Source: Bacteroidota bacterium (GTDB lineage Bacteria; Bacteroidota; Ignavibacteria; Ignavibacteriales; Ignavibacteriaceae). Taken from it: a stretch of DNA of 64,000 nucleotides. The DNA lies in NCBI GenBank assembly GCA_021824145.1, contig JAKALM010000006.1, positions 119,972 through 183,971 on the forward strand. Direction: 5' to 3'. Shown in pieces: positions 9,904-18,643 of this stretch. The stretch's first letter is position 1. Every line of letters begins with the position of its first letter. Below the pieces are notes generated by a model. It had not been told where the DNA came from. It searched no databases and saw nothing but the letters and a program-made list of their open reading frames with translations. The position numbers were made by a program, and so were the translations under genes.

Positions 9904-11784
9904 ATGAAAAAATTTATTTTATCATTTGCAATAATCATCCTTCACCTCGCAATAATAAGTGAGATGAATGCACAGAGTAGTTTTAATTATAAAAAATATC
10001 TGTTCGATTCATTAACTACTCTTTCAATATATGTGGATTCAATAGACAGATCATCCGGATATGTAAAAATAAACGGAGGAGATTCAAGATGTCCGTTGGA
10101 TCCATTTAATATTTTCTGGGGAGACGGCACATCGGAAGACGGATTTTTTACATTTTCCCATACTTATTCAGCAACCAATACAAATTATATTGTAAAAATG
10201 ATTGCAAATTATTCAAGCGGATGGAAAGATACAGCGGAAGTACTAATCCGATTTTTAGCTCCGGAAATTTCTCCAATAACTTTGAATCCCGATTTAGCAG
10301 TCTATATTCCAAGCAGCAATATAACATTAGGTTCACATTACTATTCACCTCCAACTGATTTAACATACTTTGATGACAGCTTTTTCCAATCGATATCCCG
10401 TTCAATAATGGAATATGTATTATCGGCGGCTGCAGAAATACAATGGGCTTTTATTAACAGCAATGGATATAAATACAATAATAAATTCGAACAATATATG
10501 CTTCGCGATCCTAACTTTGGTGGAGCTTATTCACTTTGGTTTACTGATCCTGTTTCATTTGGAGTTGGGGATAATAATTTTGCTGGTACGATAGGATATT
10601 CAACATTCTTTCATGAGATGGGGCATAACCTTACGCTTAATACTCCGGCAGATTTTTATTACGGAGGCAAGATTGATGGAAATGCAAATGCAATTTTTTC
10701 TGAAACTATGGCTCAAATTTTTCAGCACGCAACAGGTTATGAGATAATCAACCATTATTCGGCATATGGATTAAGTGAAGATCTAATGATAGAAATAAAA
10801 CAGAGTGTAATAGAATCAATTAAATTAGTTCGTGAATTTTATGAAGAATATTTAAACAGCGGGAAACCATTTGCATCGTGGAATGACCCAAGCACACCTG
10901 AAGATGAAACTTTTCTTACCTTCATGACAATTGCATACAAGTTTTGCGAACATGCAGAAAATTCGAATGAAGGATATTTATTACCTTTACAGCGAATGAT
11001 GGCAAGGCTTCAAGAATTTAATGAAGAATGGAAAGCAAAGTATGATCAGAACAATAATACAGAAGAAGCAAATTCTTTTAGAGCTACATTAATGGTTAGA
11101 GCTTTATCAGATGCATTTGAAACAGATTTACGAGATGAATTTACAAATCTGAATTTTCCCATCAGCGACATTTCCTTTGATGCGCTTCCAGTAGAACTAG
11201 TCAGTTTTACTTGCAGTATTATTAGTAAGAATATTGTCCAGCTTGAATGGGAAAGCCAATCTGAAATTAATAATTATGGTTTTGAAATAGAGCGTTCAAT
11301 TGGAAATGCCTTGTGTTTATCAAACAGTTCAAAAATAAATTCAGAGAATTGGATTATGATTGGATTTGTAAAAGGGAGCGGGAATAGTAATTCGGTAAAA
11401 AAATATTCATTTACAGATAGTGAAACTAAATTTGGAGATATTTCCTACAGGTTAAAACAGGTAGATAATGACGGCAATTTTAAATATTCAAAAATTATTA
11501 ATGTGAAACTTGAGAATCCATATAAAATTGAGTTAAGTCAGAATTATCCTAACCCATTTAATCCGACAACAGTAATCAACTATCAGGTTCCAAAATACGG
11601 ATTGGTTACATTAAAGGTTTATGATATTTTAGGAAGAGAAGCAGCGACACTGGTAAATAAAGAACAAGAAGCAGGGAGATATAGTATTAAACTATCGGCA
11701 GACAACTGGGCTAGCGGAACATATTTTTATCAATTAAGGGCAGGCTCTTTTATACAGACTAAGAAGATGATAGTTCTAAAATAA
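9904..11784 (+). CDS. Putative zinc metalloprotease (HEMGHN) with PKD-like and T9SS domains
   Basis: 626 residues with a signal peptide ending near SEMNAQ. An early domain has PKD-like features (FNIFWGDGTS, FSHTYSATNTNY, about residues 50-120). The zinc signature HEMGHN is at residues 237-242, and the conserved Glu of SETMAQIFQH at residue 267 is a plausible third ligand, as in gluzincins. This is inference from motif spacing; the peptidase family is not recognised. A beta domain beginning LVSFTCSIISKN (about residue 425) with EINNYGFEIERS is common before T9SS tails in Bacteroidota. The C-terminus is a type A sorting domain (LSQNYPNPFNPTT). It is probably exported and cleaves extracellular protein. 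A terminator follows at 11813. Confidence 0.75.
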   Translation: MKKFILSFAIIILHLAIISEMNAQSSFNYKKYLFDSLTTLSIYVDSIDRSSGYVKINGGDSRCPLDPFNIFWGDGTSEDGFFTFSHTYSATNTNYIVKMIANYSSGWKDTAEVLIRFLAPEISPITLNPDLAVYIPSSNITLGSHYYSPPTDLTYFDDSFFQSISRSIMEYVLSAAAEIQWAFINSNGYKYNNKFEQYMLRDPNFGGAYSLWFTDPVSFGVGDNNFAGTIGYSTFFHEMGHNLTLNTPADFYYGGKIDGNANAIFSETMAQIFQHATGYEIINHYSAYGLSEDLMIEIKQSVIESIKLVREFYEEYLNSGKPFASWNDPSTPEDETFLTFMTIAYKFCEHAENSNEGYLLPLQRMMARLQEFNEEWKAKYDQNNNTEEANSFRATLMVRALSDAFETDLRDEFTNLNFPISDISFDALPVELVSFTCSIISKNIVQLEWESQSEINNYGFEIERSIGNALCLSNSSKINSENWIMIGFVKGSGNSNSVKKYSFTDSETKFGDISYRLKQVDNDGNFKYSKIINVKLENPYKIELSQNYPNPFNPTTVINYQVPKYGLVTLKVYDILGREAATLVNKEQEAGRYSIKLSADNWASGTYFYQLRAGSFIQTKKMIVLK

Positions 11785-11812
11785 AACAAATCAATTCAAT
11801 CATTTATATTAG

Positions 11813-11842
11813 ATACCCAATTTTATAAGAAATTGGGTATTT
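11813..11842 (+). terminator. Rho-independent terminator closing the secretion block
   Basis: Eleven-base stem ATACCCAATTT / AAATTGGGTAT with loop TATAAG, about 30 bases after the stop at 11784. The T-run is short (TTTAT). Confidence 0.75.
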
Positions 11843-11989
11843 ATATCAAGATTTGATTTAGTGCATGTCGACTTTATTATTCTTTATGATTTAATTATTT
11901 TCGTGTATATTAAAAAAGAGATATGATTCCACCGCAGCAAAATCTTGTAAAATATATCATATTATAAATTAAATAATTTTGGAGTGAAA

Positions 11990-12553
11990 ATGGCGTTATT
12001 ACCAGTAACGTTGATAGGCGATAAAATATTAAAGAAAAAGACAAACAACGTAAAAGAAGTTGATGTCAAAACTATAGAATTGATCAGAGATATGTTTGAA
12101 ACCATGCGTAACGCAAATGGAATTGGCCTTGCGGCAAACCAAGTTGGTGCCGATAAATCAATTATTGTAATAGATGTTTCTGTAATTGAGGGCAATGAAG
12201 AAACTAAACCGATAGTTTTTATTAATCCTAAACTAACTCATTTCTCAGACAAAAAAGTAAAAATTGAAGAAGGTTGTCTTAGCATACCAGATGTACGTGC
12301 TGAAATTGAGCGGCCGGAATCCGTTACAGTTGAGTATAAAGATACAGAGTTCAAAGATCAAACACTAAAAGCAGACGGAGTTTTAGCAAGGGTAATTCAG
12401 CATGAATATGACCATCTTCAGGGAATTCTTTTTACTGATTTGATTTCGGATGATCTGAAGAAAAAGTTGAATAAAGATATAATAAAAATAAAAAAGAGAA
12501 AAGTTGACTTTCAGTATCCGGTAACTGAAAGTGTTGACTACCAAATCGCATAA
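11990..12553 (+). CDS. def: Peptide deformylase
   Basis: 187 residues from ATG 11990. GGAG at 11981-11984 is five bases upstream, which favours this ATG over an in-frame GTG at 11984. All three deformylase motifs are present: GIGLAANQVG (motif 1), EEGCLSIP with the metal-ligand Cys (motif 2), and IQHEYDHLQGILF with the two His ligands and catalytic Glu (motif 3). The enzyme removes the formyl group from the N-terminal Met of new proteins in the cytoplasm. fmt, which adds that formyl group, begins 17 bases downstream, the common def-fmt operon. Length fits the family. Confidence 0.97.
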   Translation: MALLPVTLIGDKILKKKTNNVKEVDVKTIELIRDMFETMRNANGIGLAANQVGADKSIIVIDVSVIEGNEETKPIVFINPKLTHFSDKKVKIEEGCLSIPDVRAEIERPESVTVEYKDTEFKDQTLKADGVLARVIQHEYDHLQGILFTDLISDDLKKKLNKDIIKIKKRKVDFQYPVTESVDYQIA

Positions 12554-12570
12554 AAAGAACTTACTGAAAA

Positions 12571-13476
12571 ATGAAAATAATTTTTATGGGCACTCCGGAT
12601 TTTGCGGTTCCCTCCTTAAAAGCATTATACGAAAGCAGCCATACAATTACAGCAGTTGTAACAGGAGCAGATAAAGAAAGAGGCAGAGGACAAAAAATCA
12701 CATACACTCCAGTTAAAGAATTCGCTCTTAAAAATAATATCCCGGTACTGCAGCCAGAAAAGTTGAAAGATGGAAATTTTATAAATCATCTCAGAAGTTT
12801 TAGTCCTGATCTTTTTGTAGTTGTTGCATTTAGAATTTTGCCGGAAGAAATATTTACTATCCCTTCAAAAGGTTCATTTAACTTACACGGTTCGCTGCTG
12901 CCGAAATATCGCGGTGCAGCACCTATCCAGTGGGCTTTAATAAATGGCGAAAGAGAAACAGGTGTAACTACCTTTATGCTGGAAAGTAAAGTCGATACTG
13001 GAAATATAATTCTTCAAAAGAAAATTAATATTGATGATGATGATGATTTCGGATCACTGCATGATAAGATGAGCGAACTTGGAGCTAAGGTTGTTGTAGA
13101 AACAGTTAGAATTATTGAAGATGGAAATTTTGTACTGAAAAAGCAGGATGATTCGTCAGCGTCATTGGCGCCTAAAATTACAAAAGAAATTTGTGAAATT
13201 GATTGGAACAACTCGGCAGAAGAGATACATAATTTAATAAGAGGACTTTCTCCATATCCAGGCGCATATTTTAATTTTAAGAATAAGATTATAAAAATTT
13301 ATAAAACAAAATTACTTGAAGACAAAGACACAAAACCCGGACAAATTAAGCAAACTAAGACTTCATTAATAATTGAATGCGGGAAAAATTCTTTAGAGAT
13401 TTTAGAACTTCAACAGGAAGGTAAAAAGCGAATGAATGTTGAAGAATTTTTAAGAGGATTTAGTTTTATTAATTAA
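12571..13476 (+). CDS. fmt: Methionyl-tRNA formyltransferase
   Basis: 301 residues. It transfers formyl from 10-formyl-tetrahydrofolate to Met-tRNA(fMet) for translation initiation. The N-terminus has the Rossmann start MKIIFMGTPDFAVPSLKAL. The catalytic region has NLHGSLLPKYRGAAPIQWAL (Asn, His) and the VDTGNIILQ strand with its Asp. The C-terminal half (EICEIDWNNSAEEIHNLIRG, LSPYPGAYF) is the OB-fold tRNA-binding part. It is slightly short of the roughly 310-residue norm but complete. It is co-transcribed with def. Confidence 0.97.
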   Translation: MKIIFMGTPDFAVPSLKALYESSHTITAVVTGADKERGRGQKITYTPVKEFALKNNIPVLQPEKLKDGNFINHLRSFSPDLFVVVAFRILPEEIFTIPSKGSFNLHGSLLPKYRGAAPIQWALINGERETGVTTFMLESKVDTGNIILQKKINIDDDDDFGSLHDKMSELGAKVVVETVRIIEDGNFVLKKQDDSSASLAPKITKEICEIDWNNSAEEIHNLIRGLSPYPGAYFNFKNKIIKIYKTKLLEDKDTKPGQIKQTKTSLIIECGKNSLEILELQQEGKKRMNVEEFLRGFSFIN

Positions 13477-13522
13477 AATTTTATTTAGCTCATTCTCTAG
13501 CTTCAAATCTTTACTTTGCGGA

Positions 13523-13530
13523 TAAATTTG
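13523..13530 (+). promoter_or_regulatory. Candidate -7 element upstream of cystathionine beta-synthase
   Basis: TAAATTTG matches the Bacteroidota -7 consensus TAnnTTTG, 48 bases before the start codon. A convincing TTG at the -33 position was not seen (TTC at 13502), so this is tentative. Confidence 0.4.
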
Positions 13531-13577
13531 TAAGTAACTATCGCATTAAAAAAATATTTAATTAAATAATTTTTATT

Positions 13578-14945
13578 ATGAAATTTAAAAATAATATACT
13601 CGAAGTAATTGGGGGCACACCCTTAGTTAAATTGAACAAGTTGAATAAAGGGCTGAAGCCGCAAATATTAGCAAAGCTCGAATCTGCAAATCCAGGCGGA
13701 AGTGTTAAAGATCGAATCGGACTTTCAATGCTAGAAGATGCAGAAAAAAGCGGAAAGATAAAACCAGGCGGAACAATAATAGAAGCGACAAGCGGCAACA
13801 CCGGGATTGGTCTAGCACTTGCATGTGCAGTTAAAGGATACAAGTCAATTTTTGTTGTCACTGATAAAGTCAGTTCTGAAAAAATTAATTATTTAAAAGC
13901 CTTGGGCGGCGATGTAATTGTTGTATCCAATGCAGTAAAACATGATCATCCAGATTACTACATAACAGTAGCAAAGAAAATAAATCAAGAAACGCCAAAT
14001 TCAGTTTTTATGTATCAATATTCGAATCCAGCGAATCCAGAGATACATTATAAAACAACAGGGCCGGAAATATGGGAACAGACTGAAGGAAAGATAACAC
14101 ATTTTATTGCAGGGATTGGCACCGGCGGAACGATAAGCGGAGTAGGAAGATATTTAAAAGAAAAAAATAAAAATATACAAATAATTGGTGCTGACCCTTA
14201 TGGATCGATATTTAAAGAATACAAAGAAAAAGGAGTTATTTCCGCTGGACTTCCTTATTTGGTAGAAGGAATCGGACAAGATTGTTTACCAAAAAATGTT
14301 CAGTTTGAATATATCGATAAAGTTTATAACATAAATGATATGGATTCATTTAATTATGCTAGAATGCTATCAAGAGAAGAAGGTATTTTTTGCGGCGGCA
14401 GTACAGGGACAAATTTAGGAATTACTCTTCAAGTAGCAAAAGAGCTTGATGAAAATGCTGTAATGGTTTTTATTGTTGCGGATACTGGAGAAAGATATTT
14501 GTCAAAATTCCATAGTGATGAATGGCTTAGGGAAAAGCGATTATTTCCAACAGAGATTCGAACATTGAAAGATATTTGTACAGCAAAGCGAAATGGAAAA
14601 CAAAAGGAACTTACATTTTTAAATCCAAAAGATAAGATTAAAACAGCAATTGAAGCTTTGAATACAAAAGGATTCTCTCAGCTGCCAGTAATAGATAATG
14701 GTGAATCGGTTGGCAGCGTAAGAGAAACTAAATTAACGTGGGGGTTGTTAGAGAATCCAAATCTAATTGAATCAAATATCGAAGATGTGATGGAATCAAG
14801 TTTTCCAACATTAGATGAACGTACGGAATTAAAAGTAGTAAGAAAATATCTTAGTGATTCACCAGCAGTTTTAGTAACTGAATATGGGCGGATAATTGAT
14901 ATAATAACGCGTTATGATATTTTAGAGCACGCGAATTTTTCGTAA
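13578..14945 (+). CDS. Cystathionine beta-synthase (PLP core plus CBS pair)
   Basis: 455 residues. The N-terminal 320 or so are a fold-type II PLP enzyme of the CysK/CBS family: PLP Lys44 in GGSVKDRIG, substrate loop TSGNTGIGLA, and phosphate loop GTGGTISGVG. The C-terminal region (about 335-455) carries two CBS motifs (ALNTKGFSQLPVIDNGESVG; the second ends IIDIITRYDIL), which usually sense adenosyl ligands. This layout matches cystathionine beta-synthase, which joins serine (or an activated serine) to homocysteine; a cysteine synthase with a CBS tail is the alternative. The next two genes are Cys/Met-metabolism PLP enzymes, so the group probably performs transsulfuration between homocysteine and cysteine. 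Confidence 0.88.
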   Translation: MKFKNNILEVIGGTPLVKLNKLNKGLKPQILAKLESANPGGSVKDRIGLSMLEDAEKSGKIKPGGTIIEATSGNTGIGLALACAVKGYKSIFVVTDKVSSEKINYLKALGGDVIVVSNAVKHDHPDYYITVAKKINQETPNSVFMYQYSNPANPEIHYKTTGPEIWEQTEGKITHFIAGIGTGGTISGVGRYLKEKNKNIQIIGADPYGSIFKEYKEKGVISAGLPYLVEGIGQDCLPKNVQFEYIDKVYNINDMDSFNYARMLSREEGIFCGGSTGTNLGITLQVAKELDENAVMVFIVADTGERYLSKFHSDEWLREKRLFPTEIRTLKDICTAKRNGKQKELTFLNPKDKIKTAIEALNTKGFSQLPVIDNGESVGSVRETKLTWGLLENPNLIESNIEDVMESSFPTLDERTELKVVRKYLSDSPAVLVTEYGRIIDIITRYDILEHANFS

Positions 14946-14947
14946 AA

Positions 14948-15031
14948 AAGTTCACGAGCAAGATCAAGAGTAAGATCAAGATTAAGAGTATGAGTATGAG
15001 TATGAGTATGAGTAAGATCAAGGTTAAGATA
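14948..15031 (+). repeat. Hexamer-phased array, locus 3 (14 units, includes ATGAGT run)
   Basis: Fourteen six-base units in register starting right after the stop of the upstream gene: AAGTTC, ACGAGC, AAGATC, AAGAGT, AAGATC, AAGATT, AAGAGT, four ATGAGT, AAGATC, AAGGTT, AAGATA. It ends 57 bases before the next start codon. The four identical ATGAGT units look like recent slippage expansion. Confidence 0.88.
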
Positions 15032-15088
15032 GAGAATAAACATTTTTGTAAATTGTTATATAAAGAATAAAAATTTTAAGGAATAAAC

Positions 15089-16231
15089 ATGGGTTTTTCA
15101 ACAGATGCAATACATGCTGGTCAAAAACCAGATCCAGTTACCGGCGCAGTAATAACGCCAATTTATCAAACTTCAACTTATGCTCAAGAAGAATTAGGCA
15201 AGCACAAAGGTTATGAATATGGAAGAACCCACAATTTAACAAGACAATCATTAGAAGCAAACATAGCTGCATTAGAAAAAGGAAAATACGGAATTGCTTT
15301 TAGTTCAGGATTAGCGGCAACGCATGCACTGATGGGGCTGGTTAAAGCAGGTGATCATATAATCGCATCAAATAATGTATATGGTGGAACATATCGATTA
15401 TTTGAATTAATTATGAAAGATTATGGTTTAGAATTTTCATGGGTTGATACATCTGAGTTAAAAAATATTGAAAATGCTATAAGGAAAAATACAAAACTTG
15501 TTTACTTGGAGACACCAACAAATCCGATGCTTAATCTAACAGATTTAAAAGGTGCTTCTGAAATATGCAGAAAAAATAATTTGGTAAGTATTGTTGATAA
15601 TACTTTCATGAGTCCTTATTTGCAGAATCCTTTAACTTTAGGCTGCGATATAGTATTGCACAGTTCGACAAAATATTTAAATGGGCACAGTGATGTAATT
15701 GGTGGAATAATTATAACTAACGATGACAGTATTCATCAGAGAATAAGATATATCCAAAATGCTGTAGGTGCAGTCCCATCTCCATTTGACTGCTGGTTAA
15801 TATTAAGGTCAACTAAAACATTAGCAGTAAGAATGGAGCGGCATAATAAAAATGCAATCGAACTAGCTAATTTTTTAGCTGAGTCAAAGCTGGCAAAAAA
15901 AATATATTATCCAGGATTGGCAAACCATCCTCAACATGAACTTGCAAAAAAACAAATGAAAGGATTTGGCGGGATGATATCTGCTGACTTTGGTGAAGTG
16001 GAAACAGCAAAGTCACTTTTAAAAAATGTTAAGATATTTACATTAGGAGAAAGTCTAGGCGGAGTTGAAAGTCTGATAAGTCATCCAGCTAGCATGACTC
16101 ACGCATCTGTTCCAAAAGAAGAAAGAGAAAAAATGGGTTTAACAGACAGCTTAGTAAGATTTTCAGTTGGAATTGAGGATATAGAAGATTTAATTGCGGA
16201 TATAAAAAATGCTTTAAATAGTTATTATTAA
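15089..16231 (+). CDS. Cystathionine gamma-synthase/gamma-lyase family PLP enzyme
   Basis: 380 residues, the usual family length. Motifs of the Cys/Met metabolism PLP family: YEYGRTHNLTRQSLE near residue 43, VDNTFMSPYLQNPL, the PLP lysine in SSTKYLNGHSD (Lys195), and the C-terminal SLISHPASMTHASVP. With a cystathionine beta-synthase just upstream, cystathionine gamma-lyase (cystathionine to cysteine, 2-oxobutyrate and ammonia) is the likelier reading. Gamma-synthase (O-acyl-homoserine plus cysteine) cannot be excluded, since the two are hard to separate by sequence. It follows hexamer array 3. The start at 15089 has AAGGA upstream. Confidence 0.88.
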   Translation: MGFSTDAIHAGQKPDPVTGAVITPIYQTSTYAQEELGKHKGYEYGRTHNLTRQSLEANIAALEKGKYGIAFSSGLAATHALMGLVKAGDHIIASNNVYGGTYRLFELIMKDYGLEFSWVDTSELKNIENAIRKNTKLVYLETPTNPMLNLTDLKGASEICRKNNLVSIVDNTFMSPYLQNPLTLGCDIVLHSSTKYLNGHSDVIGGIIITNDDSIHQRIRYIQNAVGAVPSPFDCWLILRSTKTLAVRMERHNKNAIELANFLAESKLAKKIYYPGLANHPQHELAKKQMKGFGGMISADFGEVETAKSLLKNVKIFTLGESLGGVESLISHPASMTHASVPKEEREKMGLTDSLVRFSVGIEDIEDLIADIKNALNSYY

Positions 16232-16273
16232 TGAATATCCAAAATATTTTAAATTGCCTACTAATTAATTGGA

Positions 16274-16307
16274 ATTCTAACTAAATTAGTTAAAATTAAA
16301 TTAGAAT
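16274..16307. promoter_or_regulatory. Nested dyad symmetry before the second PLP enzyme
   Basis: The short gap contains TAACTAA-A-TTAGTTA (16278-16292), a perfect dyad around one base, and an outer pair ATTCTAA (16274) / TTAGAAT (16301). It could be an operator or a weak hairpin. It is AT-only, so chance is possible. Confidence 0.3.
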
Positions 16308-16323
16308 ATTAACGGGGGTCAAT

Positions 16324-17643
16324 ATGAACACACAAAATAAAAATAATAATACAGTTGATGATACAAAATACTCGATGGAAACTCATTTAATTTACGGTAA
16401 AAACGTAACTAAAAAATGGGATTACTCTCACCATGTATTGCCACCTATATCGTCATCAATAATTTACAGACTTGATTCGGTAGAGAGAGGAGCAGAGGGT
16501 TTCATTGAATTTGCCAACTCACCAATTACCGGTGAAGATCCGATGCCAATATATATATATGACAGATTAGGTGAACCCAATAAAGATATTTTAGAAGAAA
16601 ATTTAGCCTATACTGAAAGAGGAGAAATGGCAGTTACATTTGCCACGGGAATGGGAGCAATTTCAGCACTTATGGGAATTTTAACAAAATCTGGTGATGA
16701 AATAATTGCTCATCATACTCTTTATGGCTGTACATATTCATTATTTACTTCATGGTACCCAAGATATAACATTAAGGTAAATTTAGTTGATTTAACTGAT
16801 AGCAAAAATATTCTAACTGTTTTATCTGAAAAGACTAAGGTTGTTTATTTTGAAACGCCTTCTAACCCTAATTTAGATATTATCGATATTGTTTCATTGA
16901 GAGAAATAGTAGATAAAATAAACGAACAAAGACCAGAAGCTGATAAAATTAAAATTGTAGTTGATAATACATTTGCCACGCCATTTTGCCAACGTCCAAT
17001 AGAGCTGGGAGCAAATTTTTCTATCGACTCATTGACAAAAGGATTAGGCGGATTTGGAACGGACATGGGTGGAGTTGTAATAGGCAAAATGAAATATAGA
17101 GACATGCTTTTGTTATTCAGAAAAGATTTTGGTGCAGTTTTAAATAATAAAAGTGCCTGGAATGTAATTACATATGGATTGCCAACTCTTAGTATAAGAA
17201 TTCAAAAGCAAATTCAAAGTGCACAAAAGATTGCAGAATATTTAAATAACCAAAATAAAGTAGAATTTGTAAACTACCCTGGCTTGTCAAATTATAAATA
17301 TTATGAAACTGCAAAAAAGCAGATGATAGATTTCAATGGTAATTTTTCACCCGGAAGCTTGATTTATTTTGTGTTAAAAGGAAAGAATGCAATTGAAAGC
17401 AAAGAAAACGCAAAAAAATTTATGAACTATGCTGCAAAAAATGCATATACAATGACACTTGCAGTAAGTTTGGGACATACGCGAACTTTAATTGAACATC
17501 CCGCATCAATGACTCATTCGATGGTTCCTATTGATAAGCTTTCGGAATACAAAATAGATCCGGGAGGAATTAGATTGGCAGCGGGGTTGGAGAATGTTGA
17601 TGATATAATTTCAGACCTAGATAAGTGTTTAAACATAGTTTAA
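16324..17643 (+). CDS. Trans-sulfuration family PLP enzyme, methionine gamma-lyase-like
   Basis: 439 residues, about 60 longer than the neighbouring paralogue. It shares the family core: MAVTFATGMGAISALMGIL, PSNPNLDIIDI, VVDNTFATPFCQRP, PLP lysine in SLTKGLGGFGTDMGG (Lys239), and the C-terminal TLIEHPASMTHSMVP. The PLP-lysine context differs from the neighbour (SLTKGLGG against SSTKYLNG), and the sequence has an N-terminal extension of about 40 residues. It could be a methionine gamma-lyase, an O-acetylhomoserine sulfhydrylase or a second cystathionine enzyme; sequence alone does not decide. It has its own leader with ribosome site GGGGG seven bases before the ATG, and a hairpin follows. Confidence 0.8.
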   Translation: MNTQNKNNNTVDDTKYSMETHLIYGKNVTKKWDYSHHVLPPISSSIIYRLDSVERGAEGFIEFANSPITGEDPMPIYIYDRLGEPNKDILEENLAYTERGEMAVTFATGMGAISALMGILTKSGDEIIAHHTLYGCTYSLFTSWYPRYNIKVNLVDLTDSKNILTVLSEKTKVVYFETPSNPNLDIIDIVSLREIVDKINEQRPEADKIKIVVDNTFATPFCQRPIELGANFSIDSLTKGLGGFGTDMGGVVIGKMKYRDMLLLFRKDFGAVLNNKSAWNVITYGLPTLSIRIQKQIQSAQKIAEYLNNQNKVEFVNYPGLSNYKYYETAKKQMIDFNGNFSPGSLIYFVLKGKNAIESKENAKKFMNYAAKNAYTMTLAVSLGHTRTLIEHPASMTHSMVPIDKLSEYKIDPGGIRLAAGLENVDDIISDLDKCLNIV

Positions 17644-17706
17644 TTAATTTTGCTATTATAATATTTAGATCAATTGTGAGTAAAACATATTAAACTTAAA
17701 ACTAAT

Positions 17707-17741
17707 AATCGGCCGCTTAAAATTTAAACGACCGATTTTTT
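17707..17741 (+). terminator. Probable terminator after the PLP enzyme cluster
   Basis: AATCGGCCG... pairs with ...CGACCGATT with two mismatches, followed by a T-rich tract. It sits about 65 bases after the stop. Confidence 0.6.
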
Positions 17742-17781
17742 ATATTTATAATAATAAAAAGATTTAATTTAAGATGAGGAA

Positions 17782-18621
17782 ATGATGTATAGATTTTTTT
17801 TAGTATTAGTTTCAGTTATTGTAATATCAACAATAAATTTTGCACAAAATAATACATTACCAGAAGACAGCATAGATGTAACAGTAATTGATTCTTATGT
17901 TACGCCAGAAATTCCACATACTTTTTTGTTAACATTTTTTACAAGTGCTGACTGCAAATCCAAAGTTATAATAGATAAAAAATATGAATATAAAGTTTCG
18001 GATACTTTAACTGAAAATCATAGTGCTAAGATTGATATAACAAACTTAAATTTTAAAACGAAATCAGTTCCATTTGTAATTGTTGTAGAAGATTCATTGG
18101 GAAAAATATCCCGAAGTGACAGCTATGAATTTGAACTTCCAGGTGAAGTTAAAATAAAAAGTGAATCCAACTTTTTATTATTATGCTTATTTGGTGGAAC
18201 TGTTTTTGCTTTGCCTTCTCCGGTTTATGTTTCAAATGAATCTGGAAATTATTTTGGTTTAACAAAAGAAATTCCATTAATTTCTTTTAGATCTTCTAAC
18301 TTCAATTATCCATTCGGATATTTTTCAGCAGAATATTCATACATATTTAAATCTGACGATAAAAATTTTTTCCGCCTTGGTTATAAGCAATTAATAAATA
18401 TTCCTGAGATCCAATATATATCACCTGGCGTGGATTGGTTTACAAACTTCAAAGGATTTAACGGAATTAGCGCAGAACTTTCTATTGGTTGGTTTAAAAT
18501 TTTTAACACTTTTACTATTTATACAAGATATCGTTTTAATATTAAACCAAATGATACGGCAAGTAAATTTCATGAAATTTCAATTGGTTTGTATTCAAGC
18601 TTTTTCTCTGTTTATTTCTAA
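17782..18621 (+). CDS. Secreted protein of unknown function
   Basis: 279 residues. ATG occurs twice (17782 and 17785); GAGGA at 17776-17780 slightly favours the second. It has a signal peptide ending near STINFAQ. The first half reads as a soluble beta domain (VTVIDSYVTPEIPHTFLLTFF, DSLGKISRSDSYEFELPG). After a hydrophobic stretch near residues 132-145, the second half alternates aromatic and polar residues (FGYFSAEYSYIF, FNGISAELSIGWF) and ends in YSSFFSVYF, like a small outer-membrane barrel. No family is recognised. It lies 22 bases before the DNA methyltransferase gene but has no obvious functional link to it. Confidence 0.7.
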   Translation: MMYRFFLVLVSVIVISTINFAQNNTLPEDSIDVTVIDSYVTPEIPHTFLLTFFTSADCKSKVIIDKKYEYKVSDTLTENHSAKIDITNLNFKTKSVPFVIVVEDSLGKISRSDSYEFELPGEVKIKSESNFLLLCLFGGTVFALPSPVYVSNESGNYFGLTKEIPLISFRSSNFNYPFGYFSAEYSYIFKSDDKNFFRLGYKQLINIPEIQYISPGVDWFTNFKGFNGISAELSIGWFKIFNTFTIYTRYRFNIKPNDTASKFHEISIGLYSSFFSVYF

Positions 18622-18643
18622 TTATAATTCTTAGAAAAATTAA

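Noticed and set aside
4827..15031. Tandem arrays as a possible CRISPR
   Set aside because: Units are six bases with no spacers and no cas genes nearby.
13477..16323. SAM or other riboswitch before the transsulfuration genes
   Set aside because: The gaps are short and AT-rich, without the conserved helices of known sulfur-related riboswitches; only simple dyads and hexamer arrays were seen.
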